Source: Noviherbaspirillum aridicola (lineage in GTDB: Bacteria > Pseudomonadota > Gammaproteobacteria > Burkholderiales > Burkholderiaceae_D). Taken from it: a stretch of 64,000 nucleotides of DNA. Position 1 is the stretch's first letter. Every line of letters begins with the position of its first letter. Made by a program: the position numbers and the translations under genes. The stretch lies in assembly GCF_019656455.1 (NCBI RefSeq), contig NZ_BPMK01000016.1, positions 62,001-126,000 on the forward strand, read 5' to 3'. Positions 46,186-54,084 of this stretch are shown piece by piece. The notes under the pieces are model-generated. The model had not been told where the DNA came from, did not search any database, and was given only the letters and a program-made list of their open reading frames with translations.

Positions 46186-47385
46186 ATGAATTTTTCTAGA
46201 CGCAGCGCGCTGCGCGCACTCGGCGGATTCGGGCTGCTCATGGCCGGTGGGCTGCCGGCCGCGCGCGCGCATGGCCAGCATGGACACGGCGCGCGCGAGC
46301 TGGGCACCGGCGCGGCGCTCGGCCGCGACGGCCGCCTGTGGGTCGTGGGCAAGGAGACGGCCGGGCAGGATCAGTACGTCGTGCTCCAGCACACGAGCGA
46401 TCTCGGCAAGACCTGGTCGGCGCCACGCCGCATACAGCAGTCGCCCGAGCCGGTGGCGGCCGGCGGCGAAGCGCGGCCGCACATCGCGCTCGGCGCGGAC
46501 GGCGAGATCTACATCTCCTATACGAGCACCGTCGCGCGGCCGCATATCGGGGACATCCGCTTCGTGCGCTCGCTCGACGGCGGCAAGACGTTTTCGGCGC
46601 CGCTGACGGTCAACACGGACCGCAGCCGGGTGACGCACAGTTTCGAATCGATGGTGGTGGACCCGCGCGGCCGCATCTTCATCGCCTGGATCGACGGCCG
46701 CGACGCCGACCGGGCGAAGCGGCGCAAGGAAAAATATGCGGGATCGGCGGTCTACTACGCCGTCTCGTCCGATCACGGCGCCAGTTTCGGGACCGACCGC
46801 AAGCTTGCCAATCATTCCTGCGAATGCTGCCGCATCGCCCTGACCCTCGATGCCGCCGGCAAGCCGGTCGCGGCATGGCGGCATGTCTTCGCGCCCAACA
46901 TCCGCGACCACGCGATGGCAGAACTCGGCGGCGAGGATGTGCCGTCCCCGGCGCGGGTGACCTTCGACGACTGGCGCATCGACGCCTGCCCGCATCATGG
47001 CCCATCGCTCGCTTTCGGCGCGGACGGCCGGCGCCACCTTGCCTGGTTCAACGGCAGGGAGGGCGATGACGCGGGAGCGTGGTACGGCATCGAGGCCCCG
47101 GCCGGCGGCGCCGGTTCGCGTATCAGGCTGGGAGATGCCTCGGCCTCCCATCCGGACGTCGCGGTGGCGGGAAACCGGATCGCCGTGGTGTGGAAAGCAT
47201 TCGACGGCAAGGCCGGCAGCGTGCTGGGCAGGATCTCGGCGGACGGCGGCAAGACCTGGCGGCAGGCCGAGCTGGCCCGCGCCGCCGGCGCTTCCGACAA
47301 GCCCTGCCTGGTGTCGGGCGCGGATGCGCTGTTGCTGGTCTGGCGCACGCAGGACGAGGGCATCCGCGTCGTGCCCCTGGTCTGA
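46186..47385 (+). CDS. Tat-exported BNR/sialidase-like beta-propeller of the copper cluster
   Basis: A 399-residue protein. The N terminus NFSRRSALRALGG is a twin-arginine signal, cleaved near ARA-HG. The mature start is His-rich (HGQHGHG). BNR/Asp-box repeats (SLDGGKTF, SSDHGASF, SADGGKTW) mark a six-bladed propeller. Cys-rich SCECCR and ACPHHGP, unusual in sialidases, could bind metal. The catalytic Arg triad and Tyr of true sialidases are not evident. It starts 33 bases after the receptor stop with AAAGGAAAG upstream, so it belongs to the copper operon. Role unknown; folded export by Tat would suit a metalloprotein. Confidence 0.8.
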   Translation: MNFSRRSALRALGGFGLLMAGGLPAARAHGQHGHGARELGTGAALGRDGRLWVVGKETAGQDQYVVLQHTSDLGKTWSAPRRIQQSPEPVAAGGEARPHIALGADGEIYISYTSTVARPHIGDIRFVRSLDGGKTFSAPLTVNTDRSRVTHSFESMVVDPRGRIFIAWIDGRDADRAKRRKEKYAGSAVYYAVSSDHGASFGTDRKLANHSCECCRIALTLDAAGKPVAAWRHVFAPNIRDHAMAELGGEDVPSPARVTFDDWRIDACPHHGPSLAFGADGRRHLAWFNGREGDDAGAWYGIEAPAGGAGSRIRLGDASASHPDVAVAGNRIAVVWKAFDGKAGSVLGRISADGGKTWRQAELARAAGASDKPCLVSGADALLLVWRTQDEGIRVVPLV

Positions 47386-47527
47386 CCCGGGGTGCCGGCC
47401 GGCATTGCGGGATTGCACGGCCTTGCACGATGTTTCGGCATGCATCGTCGGTGCGTCAAGGAACCGGCATCCGCGCTTGCAGTCTGCTTGTCTCTGCCTG
47501 CGGGCTTTGCAATGAAAGGAGCTGTCC

Positions 47528-48505
47528 ATGCGGCCGCAACTCAAACCGCTTTCGCAACAGGTCGTCGTCATTACCGGCGCCAGCAGTGGCATCGGCCTGG
47601 CGACCGCAAGGGCCGCCGCGCGACGGGGCGCGAAGCTCGTCGTGGTGTCGCGCGATGAAGCCGCGCTGCAGGCGCTGGCGGACGAATTGCAGCAAGGCCG
47701 GCATGAGGCGATTCCGGTGGCCGCCGATGTCGGCGTCGAAGCCGACGTGCGCCGGGTCGCGGCGCGGGCGCTGGCGCATTACGGCCGCTTCGACACCTGG
47801 GTCAACAATGCCGGCGTCTCGATCTTCGGCCATGTCGAACAGCCGACGATGGAAGAGAACAGGCGCCTGTTCGACACCAATTTCTGGGGCGTGGTGCATG
47901 GCACGCTGGCCGCGCGGGAGCATCTGCGCCTGCACGGCGGCGCCATCGTCACCGTCGGCAGCATGCTGTCCGACGTGAGCATTCCGCTGCAGGGCATGTA
48001 CTGCGCGTCCAAGCATGCGGTCAAGGGCTTCATCAATTCGGCGCGGATGGAAAGCGAGAGCGCCGGCGAGCCGGTGTCCTTCACCCTGATCAAGCCGGCG
48101 TCGGTCAACAGCATGCTGGCCGCGCATGCGCGCAATTACATGGACAACAAGCCCGACCTGCCGCCCCCGGTGTATGCGCCGCAGGTGGTGGCGGACGCGA
48201 TCCTGCACGCGGCCGAATACCCGGCGCGCGATATCGAGGTCGGCGAACCGGCGGCCGGCGCCACCTTCGCGCAGCTCGCGCCGGGCATCGCCGACGTGGT
48301 GCTGCGCACGTTCGCGATGAACATGCAGCAGAAAGATGAAAGGGACCGGCGCGCCGACAGCGGCAATCTGTTCGCGTCGGCGGGTGATGGCAGCCTGCGG
48401 GAGAGCGAGGATCGACGCGGGCTGACCTTTCAGCACAGCCCCTATACCGAGCTGATGACGCGCTTCGGCGATCCGCTGGCATCCCGGCGCAGGACGCTGC
48501 GCTAG
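47528..48505 (+). CDS. Short-chain dehydrogenase/reductase with C-terminal extension
   Basis: A 325-residue SDR. The cofactor loop TGASSGIGLATA lies at about 16-27, NNAGVS near 95, and catalytic Ser in VGSMLSDV with Tyr-x3-Lys in YCASKHA. The last 75 residues, beyond the classical fold, are hydrophilic and of unknown role, as in the SDR subgroup annotated YqjQ/DltE-like. AAAGGAGCTGTCC precedes ATG 47528. Substrate unknown. Confidence 0.88.
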   Translation: MRPQLKPLSQQVVVITGASSGIGLATARAAARRGAKLVVVSRDEAALQALADELQQGRHEAIPVAADVGVEADVRRVAARALAHYGRFDTWVNNAGVSIFGHVEQPTMEENRRLFDTNFWGVVHGTLAAREHLRLHGGAIVTVGSMLSDVSIPLQGMYCASKHAVKGFINSARMESESAGEPVSFTLIKPASVNSMLAAHARNYMDNKPDLPPPVYAPQVVADAILHAAEYPARDIEVGEPAAGATFAQLAPGIADVVLRTFAMNMQQKDERDRRADSGNLFASAGDGSLRESEDRRGLTFQHSPYTELMTRFGDPLASRRRTLR

Positions 48506-48516
48506 CCTCGCCCGCC

Positions 48517-48927
48517 TCAGCCGGCGACGGCCAGCCGCGGCCTCGGCCCGGCGGCCGCCTCCAGCCTTTCCCACAGGCGGTCGTGCCAGGGCATCAGCGC
48601 GACGTTGAGGACCGGCTCCAGCACCGCGGCGAGTCCGCCGAAGGCGACCGAGCCGGTGGCCCAGAACATGACCGCGAAGGCCACCGCCATGTGCATGGCG
48701 GTCTGGCTCAGCTTCTCGCCGGCCACGGCGAGCAGGGCGGCCGGTGCCCGGCGCCGGATGCCGGCCCACAGGCGCTGGTGATAGGGCAGCAGCAGCACGT
48801 TGATCACCGGTTCGACCAGCACCGCGAGGCCGCCGAAGACGACCGAGCCTGTCATGGCGTACATGATCGCGAAAGCGATCGCCATGTGGGTACCGACCTG
48901 GCTGACTTTCTTCGCTGCGATGACCAT
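48517..48927 (-). CDS. Tandem DUF2061 membrane protein
   Basis: A 136-residue protein made of two similar halves (about 1-65 and 68-130), each with two hydrophobic helices and the pattern THMAIAFAIMYAMTGSVVFGGL versus MHMAVAFAVMFWATGSVAFGGL (in parts), then EPVINVLLLPYHQRLW versus EPVLNVALMPWHDRLW. This is the DUF2061 fold, normally single. It is probably an internal duplication giving four membrane helices. A Fur-box-like sequence lies upstream. Function unknown. Confidence 0.8.
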   Translation of the reverse strand: MVIAAKKVSQVGTHMAIAFAIMYAMTGSVVFGGLAVLVEPVINVLLLPYHQRLWAGIRRRAPAALLAVAGEKLSQTAMHMAVAFAVMFWATGSVAFGGLAAVLEPVLNVALMPWHDRLWERLEAAAGPRPRLAVAG

Positions 48928-48965
48928 GAGATTCTCCTTTTGCTGCAGGCTTCTTCCGATGTGCG

Positions 48966-48990
48966 AATGTTAGTCATTCTCATTCAATAG
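48966..48990 (-). promoter_or_regulatory. Possible Fur box upstream of the DUF2061 gene
   Basis: Read on the minus strand, CTATTGAATGAGAATGACTA contains two NATWAT-like hexamers in AATGAGAATGA, the core common to Fur sites. It lies about 40-60 bases before the ATG at 48927 in an AT-rich patch of otherwise GC-rich DNA. Iron control is inferred. Confidence 0.4.
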
Positions 48991-49105
48991 TTAAAGCAAA
49001 TTGTTTCTAAAGAAAAGATAGGACTTAGCTATCCGCACGCCTGCCTGCGCGCTTGCCGAAAAAGTTGCCGATAGTAAAATGCGCGTCTTTACCATGGAGA
49101 CACTC

Positions 49106-49429
49106 ATGCGCATCCTGCCCGCCGTCCTGCTGACCCTTGCCAGCACCTCCCTCGCGCACGCCGCCACCCAGCAGCAGTGCGAAGCCCTGATGAAGCCGGT
49201 GGAGGCGAAGATGGAAGGCATGCAAAAGCTCAAGGACGGCGACAAGCCCTCGCCGGCCACCTGCGCGCGCGGCAAAGAGGTCATCCGGCTCTATGCGGAC
49301 TATGCGGCCCAGGCGGACAAGCTCAACTGCCCGTTCGCCTATGTTTCGGGCCAGAAGTTCGGCGGGAAGGCGGAACGCGCCGAACTCATCGCCGACCTGC
49401 AGGAGGCCTACAAGGAGAAGTGCCGCTGA
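49106..49429 (+). CDS. Small exported hypothetical protein
   Basis: A 107-residue protein with signal peptide about 1-20 (cleavage near AHA-AT) and a helical mature part with Cys residues at QQQCEAL, ATCARG, LNCPF and the terminal KEKCR, probably forming two disulfides. GGAGAC precedes ATG 49106; in-frame ATGs at 49079 and 49094 are alternatives. Followed by a good hairpin terminator. Function unknown. Confidence 0.65.
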   Translation: MRILPAVLLTLASTSLAHAATQQQCEALMKPVEAKMEGMQKLKDGDKPSPATCARGKEVIRLYADYAAQADKLNCPFAYVSGQKFGGKAERAELIADLQEAYKEKCR

Positions 49430-49454
49430 GGCACCCTGCGGCGGAATGGAAAAA

Positions 49455-49476
49455 GGGCCGCCCCCCGGGGCGGCCC
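49455..49476. terminator. GC-rich hairpin between convergent genes
   Basis: GGGCCGCCCC at 49455-49464 and its complement at 49467-49476 form a palindromic stem preceded by an A5 run. Seen from the minus strand, that run is a T5 tract after the hairpin, giving a classical intrinsic terminator for the metQ transcript. It may also serve the gene ending at 49429. Confidence 0.65.
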
Positions 49477-49543
49477 TCACGGCACCTGCATCACTGGCGG
49501 CGAGCGGCACGCGCCGCCGCGCTGCCCGGCGTCAGTACCGGCG

Positions 49544-50335
49544 TCAGAACGCCGGCACCACCGCGCCCTTGTACTTCTCTTCAATGAATTTCTTCACTTC
49601 CGGCGAGGTCAGCGCCGCCGCGAGCTTCTTCACCGCGGGGCTGTCCTTGTTGTCCTCGCGCGCCACCAGCAGGTTCGCGTAGGGAGACTTGCCGTCCTCG
49701 ATGAACAGCGAATCCTTCACCGGGTTGAGCTTGGCTTCCAGCGCATAGTTGGTGTTGATCAGCGCCAGGTCGACCTGGTTCAGCACGCGCGGCAGGGTGG
49801 CGGCCTCGATCTCGCGGATCTTGAGGTTCTTCGGATTGGACACGATGTCCTTGCGGGTCGCCGAGATATTGTTCGTATCCTTCAGCTTGAGCAGGCCCTG
49901 GCGCTCGAGCAGCAGCAGCGCGCGGCCCGAGTTGGACGGATCGTTGGGGATCGCGACCGTCGCGCCATCGGGCAGGTCGGCCACCTTCTTGTGCTTGAGC
50001 GAGTAGCCGGCGAAGGGCTCGACATGCACCTTGGCGACCGGCACTTCGATGTCGTTCTTGTGGCTCTTCTTGAACTCATCCAGGTACGGCTGGTGCAGGA
50101 AGAAATTGCCGTCGAGGCGCTTCTCGTTGACCTGCACGGCGGGCTGCACATAGTCGGTGAACACCTTCACCTGCAGATCGACGCCCTGCCGGGCGAGCGC
50201 CGGCTTGACGAATTCCAGGATCTCGGCGTGCGGCACCGGGGTGGCGGCGATGGTCAGCTTGTCGGCCGCCTGCGAGGCCGCGGGCGCCAGCAGGCTGAGG
50301 GAAGAAGCGAGAAGCAGGGCAAACTTGAAACGCAT
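49544..50335 (-). CDS. metQ: Methionine ABC transporter substrate-binding protein
   Basis: A 263-residue NlpA/MetQ-family periplasmic binding protein. The signal peptide is about 1-24; no lipobox Cys is evident, unlike the E. coli lipoprotein. Typical stretches are IAATPVPHAEILEFVKP, NFFLHQPYLDEF, and VAIPNDPSNSGRALLLLE. It binds D- or L-methionine for MetNI. Last gene of metNIQ, 21 bases after metI. Confidence 0.94.
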   Translation of the reverse strand: MRFKFALLLASSLSLLAPAASQAADKLTIAATPVPHAEILEFVKPALARQGVDLQVKVFTDYVQPAVQVNEKRLDGNFFLHQPYLDEFKKSHKNDIEVPVAKVHVEPFAGYSLKHKKVADLPDGATVAIPNDPSNSGRALLLLERQGLLKLKDTNNISATRKDIVSNPKNLKIREIEAATLPRVLNQVDLALINTNYALEAKLNPVKDSLFIEDGKSPYANLLVAREDNKDSPAVKKLAAALTSPEVKKFIEEKYKGAVVPAF

Positions 50336-50356
50336 GGGGACTCCTTGGGCTAGAAA

Positions 50357-51016
50357 TTATTTTCGGGTGAAATGCCGCACCAGCCGGTCGCCGCAGAACT
50401 GCAGCAGCTGCACCAGTACGACGAGAATGGCGACGGTCACGAGCATCACGTCGGTCTGAAAACGCTGATATCCATAGCGCAGCGCGAGATCGCCGAGGCC
50501 GCCGCCGCCGATCACGCCCGACATCGCCGCATAGGAGACCAGGGCGATGGTGGTCACGGTGCCGGCCGCGAGCAATCCGGGCAGGGCTTCGGGCAGCAGC
50601 GCATTGATGACGATCTGATGCGTCTTCGCGCCCATGGACTGGCAGGCCTCGATCACGCCGCGATCGACCTCGCGCAGCACGTTCTCCACCAGGCGCGCGA
50701 AGAACGGCGTGGTGGCGGCGACCAGCGGCGGAATCGTGCCTTCGACGCCGAGCGAGGTGCCGACCAGCGCCAGCGTCACCGGGATCATCACGATCAGCAG
50801 GATGATGAACGGCAGCGAGCGCAGCACGTTGACCACCAGCGACAGCACGCCATAGACGCCGCGCTGTTCCAGCAGCTGGCCGCGCGCGGTGAGAAACAGC
50901 AGCACGCCGAGCGGCAGGCCGAGCAGCACGGTGAATACGAGCGAGACGCCGGTCATGGTCAGCGTGTCGAAGGTGGCCTGGGCGATGTCGGCCCAGTCGA
51001 TATTCGAGAAATCCAT
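50357..51016 (-). CDS. metI: Methionine ABC transporter permease
   Basis: A 219-residue membrane subunit with five hydrophobic helices and the EAA-like cytoplasmic loop EACQSMGAKTHQIVINALLPEALP (about 130-153, in parts EACQSMGA, LLPEALPGL). ATG 51016 overlaps the metN stop (TGATG), so it is translationally coupled; an upstream in-frame ATG at 51034 is less likely. Confidence 0.94.
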   Translation of the reverse strand: MDFSNIDWADIAQATFDTLTMTGVSLVFTVLLGLPLGVLLFLTARGQLLEQRGVYGVLSLVVNVLRSLPFIILLIVMIPVTLALVGTSLGVEGTIPPLVAATTPFFARLVENVLREVDRGVIEACQSMGAKTHQIVINALLPEALPGLLAAGTVTTIALVSYAAMSGVIGGGGLGDLALRYGYQRFQTDVMLVTVAILVVLVQLLQFCGDRLVRHFTRK

Positions 51017-52023
51017 CAGTTCATCACCTCGCACTGGACCTTCAGTTCGCGGAACAGGTCGAGCGCCTGCGCGGTTTCCTGTTCATTGCCGCCGATCTCC
51101 ACCAGCAGCTGGCCATACGGCGTGTCCTTGATGCGCGAGACCGAGCCCTGCAGGATCGCGATGCTCGCGCGGCTCTGCAGCGCCACCCGGGTGAGTATCG
51201 GCTGGTGCACCGCGTCGCCGGTGTAGGTCAGGCGCAGCAGGGTGCCGCCGCCGCCGCGGATCGCCGCCGGATCGAAATCGTCATGCGTGGTCTCCGCCAC
51301 CAGGCTGCGGGTCGCCGCATGGCGCGGATGCAGGAACACTTCGGCGACCGGCCCGCTCTCGACGATCTCGCCGCCCTCGATCACCGCCACGTGGTCGCAG
51401 ATGCTGCGGATGACATGCATCTCGTGGGTGATCAGCACGATGGTGATGCCGAGGCGCGCGTTGATGTCGGCGAGCAGCGCGAGGATCGACTGGGTGGTTT
51501 CGGGATCGAGCGCGGACGTGGCTTCATCGCACAGCAGGAGCCTGGGGGCATGCGCGATCGCACGCGCGATGCCGACCCGCTGCTTCTGCCCGCCCGACAG
51601 CTGCGCCGGATACTTGTCCTTGTGCGCGCGCAGTCCGACCAGGTCGAGCAGTTCATCGACGCGCCGGTCGCGCTGTTCGCGGCTGTACCCGCCCGCCAGG
51701 CGCAGGGGGAATTCGATGTTCGCGCCCACGGTCTTGGCATGCAGCAGATTGAAGTTCTGGAACACCATGCCGATGTGCTGCCGCAGGCGGTCGAGTTCGG
51801 CCTTGCCGAGGCGGGTGATGTCTTCGCCGGCGATGCGCACGGCGCCGCTGGTCGGACGCTCTAGCAGGTTGAGCGTGCGCAGCAGCGTGCTCTTGCCGGC
51901 GCCGGAGCGGCCGATGATGCCGAAGATCTTCCCCTGCGGGATCTGGAGGTTGATGTCGCGCAGCGCGCTGACCGTCCTGCCTGCTGCCCGGTAGTCCTTG
52001 TTGAGCTTCTCGATGTGAATCAC
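51016..52023 (-). CDS. metN: Methionine ABC transporter ATP-binding protein
   Basis: A 335-residue ATPase. Walker A GRSGAGKST (about 38-46), signature LSGGQKQR, Walker B LLLCDEATSALD, and a C-terminal ACT-like NIL domain (about 265-335) that senses methionine and inhibits transport. The start is the GTG at 52023, since IHIEKLNK is the family's first strand; the ribosome site is weak. A longer frame to 52083 adds only basic, non-conserved residues. Confidence 0.94.
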   Translation of the reverse strand: MIHIEKLNKDYRAAGRTVSALRDINLQIPQGKIFGIIGRSGAGKSTLLRTLNLLERPTSGAVRIAGEDITRLGKAELDRLRQHIGMVFQNFNLLHAKTVGANIEFPLRLAGGYSREQRDRRVDELLDLVGLRAHKDKYPAQLSGGQKQRVGIARAIAHAPRLLLCDEATSALDPETTQSILALLADINARLGITIVLITHEMHVIRSICDHVAVIEGGEIVESGPVAEVFLHPRHAATRSLVAETTHDDFDPAAIRGGGGTLLRLTYTGDAVHQPILTRVALQSRASIAILQGSVSRIKDTPYGQLLVEIGGNEQETAQALDLFRELKVQCEVMN

Positions 52024-52333
52024 GTTGTGGTGCGGCCGGTTTCGTCCGCGCTTGTGGCGCGGCGCGTCGCCGCCGCCCCTCACGAGAGCCGACGGAGAAG
52101 AAATCGCCGTTTGAAATTGACAGAAGCGCGCAAGATTACTGGCAGAACTGGCAAGCAGGAACGAAGTATTTTTTATTTGCTTATTGGCAGTTCATGCATA
52201 TAGCGGGCTGGCGGAGGATTTCGGGCGTTTTGCCGAAGAAAGTACGGTGCCCCGGGGATGGCAGTGAAGAAAATTCCTGCGGCCGGTATGCGGAAAAAGC
52301 GAAAAATCCCCGGGGCGGAAGCGGGGGCAGGAT
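52024..52333. other. Non-coding stretch upstream of metN
   Basis: 310 bases with lower GC than the surroundings, especially 52100-52200 (an AT-rich patch with TATTTTTTATTTGC), which could hold the metN promoter. CCCCGGGG occurs twice (near 52250 and 52308). I see no gene, no known methionine riboswitch fold and no clear MetJ-like repeat. Confidence 0.4.
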
Positions 52334-53278
52334 TCAGACCCGCGCCGCGCAGTCCCGTATGAAGGATGCCGTCCGTTCCGGGTGGATCACCGGCAGCATG
52401 TGCCCGCCGTCGACCAGTTCGAGCCGCGCGCCCGGTACCCTGGCAGCGAGGGCCTCGCCGTTGATCTTCCAGTCGAGGATGCGGTCCTGCCGGCCGAACA
52501 GCACGCCGACCGGCACGCGCAGCTCGGCGTAGCGGGATACGATCGCGGGCAGGCGCGCGGGTACCGCCTGCAGGTCCCGCGAGGCGGCGATGAACTGGCT
52601 CGGCATGAGACTCAGCAGGCCGCCGCCCCGGGTACCGAAGTCGCGCGGGACCGGGTCCGGGCCGAATACCTGGTCGAGTACCTTGCGCCGGCCGGCGATG
52701 GCGCCGGGGACCGCGAGCGTCCACGCGAACAGCTTGCGCAGCCAGGGCGTGGCGATCGTCAGCGCGCGGAAGGCCGCTGGCGGCTGCTCGCCCTCGGGCA
52801 GATGCGTGAGCGGCGCGATCAGCGCCAGGCCGCCGACTTGCCCGGGATGTTCGAGCGCGAGCGTGAGCGCGATCGCGCCGCCGAGCGAATGGCCTACCAC
52901 CAGCGGACGGCCGAGGCCCAGCGTGTCGATCAGCGCGGCGATGGCGCCGGCCTGGGTGCTCAGGTCCGCCGGCGTCTCCTCGCCGCGTACAGAGTAGCCG
53001 GAGCCGGGCCGGTCGATCGCGACCACCCGGTAGTCGGCCGCGAGGCGCCTGGCAACGCCATAGGTGTAATGCCGCATCTGGCCGGCGAGGCCATGGATCA
53101 GCAGCAGCGCGGGGCCGCTTCCCTCTTCGCTCACATGAAAGCGGATCCCGCCGGCGTCGACGAAGCGTCCCTGTGGCGGCAGCGCGGCGCGCACGCGGCT
53201 GGCGGTCCACCAGGTGAAGGCGGCCAGCGCCAGCATCAGCGTCAACGCCGCGAGGATGGCGGCGACAAGGATATTCAT
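52334..53278 (-). CDS. Alpha/beta hydrolase
   Basis: A 314-residue hydrolase with an N-terminal membrane anchor (about 3-25), the oxyanion segment LLIHGLAGQ, nucleophile Ser in GHSLGG (about 132), an Asp in FGRQDRIL and the catalytic His in GGHMLP (about 293). It overlaps the SDR gene by four bases (ATGA) and is the third gene of a monooxygenase-SDR-hydrolase operon. Consistent with ester hydrolysis after a Baeyer-Villiger step. Confidence 0.88.
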   Translation of the reverse strand: MNILVAAILAALTLMLALAAFTWWTASRVRAALPPQGRFVDAGGIRFHVSEEGSGPALLLIHGLAGQMRHYTYGVARRLAADYRVVAIDRPGSGYSVRGEETPADLSTQAGAIAALIDTLGLGRPLVVGHSLGGAIALTLALEHPGQVGGLALIAPLTHLPEGEQPPAAFRALTIATPWLRKLFAWTLAVPGAIAGRRKVLDQVFGPDPVPRDFGTRGGGLLSLMPSQFIAASRDLQAVPARLPAIVSRYAELRVPVGVLFGRQDRILDWKINGEALAARVPGARLELVDGGHMLPVIHPERTASFIRDCAARV

Positions 53279-54084
53279 GGCTGTACGCCCTTTTTCAGCA
53301 GCTTCCAGTAGGCGACGGGGAAGAAGCGCTCGATCAGCGCGGCGATCTTCGCATCGGTCCCGACGAGTATTCTTGCCTTGCGGCGCTCGATGCCGCGCAC
53401 GATGATCTCGCCGGCTTTCTCCGGCGGCATGCGCAGCAGCTTTTCCGACAGGGCCTTGCGGCGACGCGCCTCATCCGGATCGAGCCCGGCCGGCACGCGC
53501 GCGCTGCGCGCGATGGAAGTGGACACGCCGCCCGGGTGCACCACGGTCACGCCGACGCGGGATCCTTCCAGCTCGTGGCGCAGCGCGTTGGAAAACCCCC
53601 GCACCGCGAACTTGCTCGCTGAGTAGGCGGCCTGTCCCGGCGGCGAGATCAGGCCGTAGAGGCTGGAGATGTTGACCACGCGCGCATCGTCGCCCGCCCT
53701 GAGATGCGGGAGAAAGGCGCGCGTCATGCGCACCACGCCATGGAAATTGATCTCCATGAGCCAGTCGAAGTCGTCCTCGCTGACCTGTTCGAAGGTGCCG
53801 CCGAGCGCGACGCCCGCGTTGTTCACCAGCAGGTCGACGCGACCATGGGCGGCCAGCACCCCGGCCGGCAGCGCACGCACCTGTTCCCGGCTCGCCACGT
53901 CGAGACGATGCAGGGAATGACCGGCGCCGGTCCGCCCGACTTGCTCGCCCGTCTGGCGCAGGCCCTGTTCGTCGATGTCGGCCAGCGCCAGGCGGCAGCC
54001 GCGGCGCGCCAGCGACAGCGCGACCGCGCGGCCGATGCCGCTGCCGGCGCCGGTGACGACGGCGACGCGACCATGGAGCTTCAT
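53275..54084 (-). CDS. Short-chain dehydrogenase/reductase of the monooxygenase operon
   Basis: A 269-residue classical SDR. TGAGSGIGRAVA at about 11-22, NNAGVA near 92, catalytic Ser in ISSLYGL and Tyr-x3-Lys in YSASKFA. Start ATG 54084 overlaps the monooxygenase stop (ATGA) and its own stop overlaps the hydrolase start. Likely oxidises an alcohol to the ketone used by the monooxygenase, or works on its product. Confidence 0.9.
   Translation of the reverse strand: MKLHGRVAVVTGAGSGIGRAVALSLARRGCRLALADIDEQGLRQTGEQVGRTGAGHSLHRLDVASREQVRALPAGVLAAHGRVDLLVNNAGVALGGTFEQVSEDDFDWLMEINFHGVVRMTRAFLPHLRAGDDARVVNISSLYGLISPPGQAAYSASKFAVRGFSNALRHELEGSRVGVTVVHPGGVSTSIARSARVPAGLDPDEARRRKALSEKLLRMPPEKAGEIIVRGIERRKARILVGTDAKIAALIERFFPVAYWKLLKKGVQP

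Noticed and set aside
46186-47385. Genuine sialidase
   Set aside because: Asp-box repeats are present but the catalytic Arg triad and Tyr/Glu pair are not evident, and the context is copper handling.
52024-52333. SAM or methionine riboswitch before metN
   Set aside because: I looked for the conserved cores of known classes and found none; the AT-rich patch fits an ordinary promoter.
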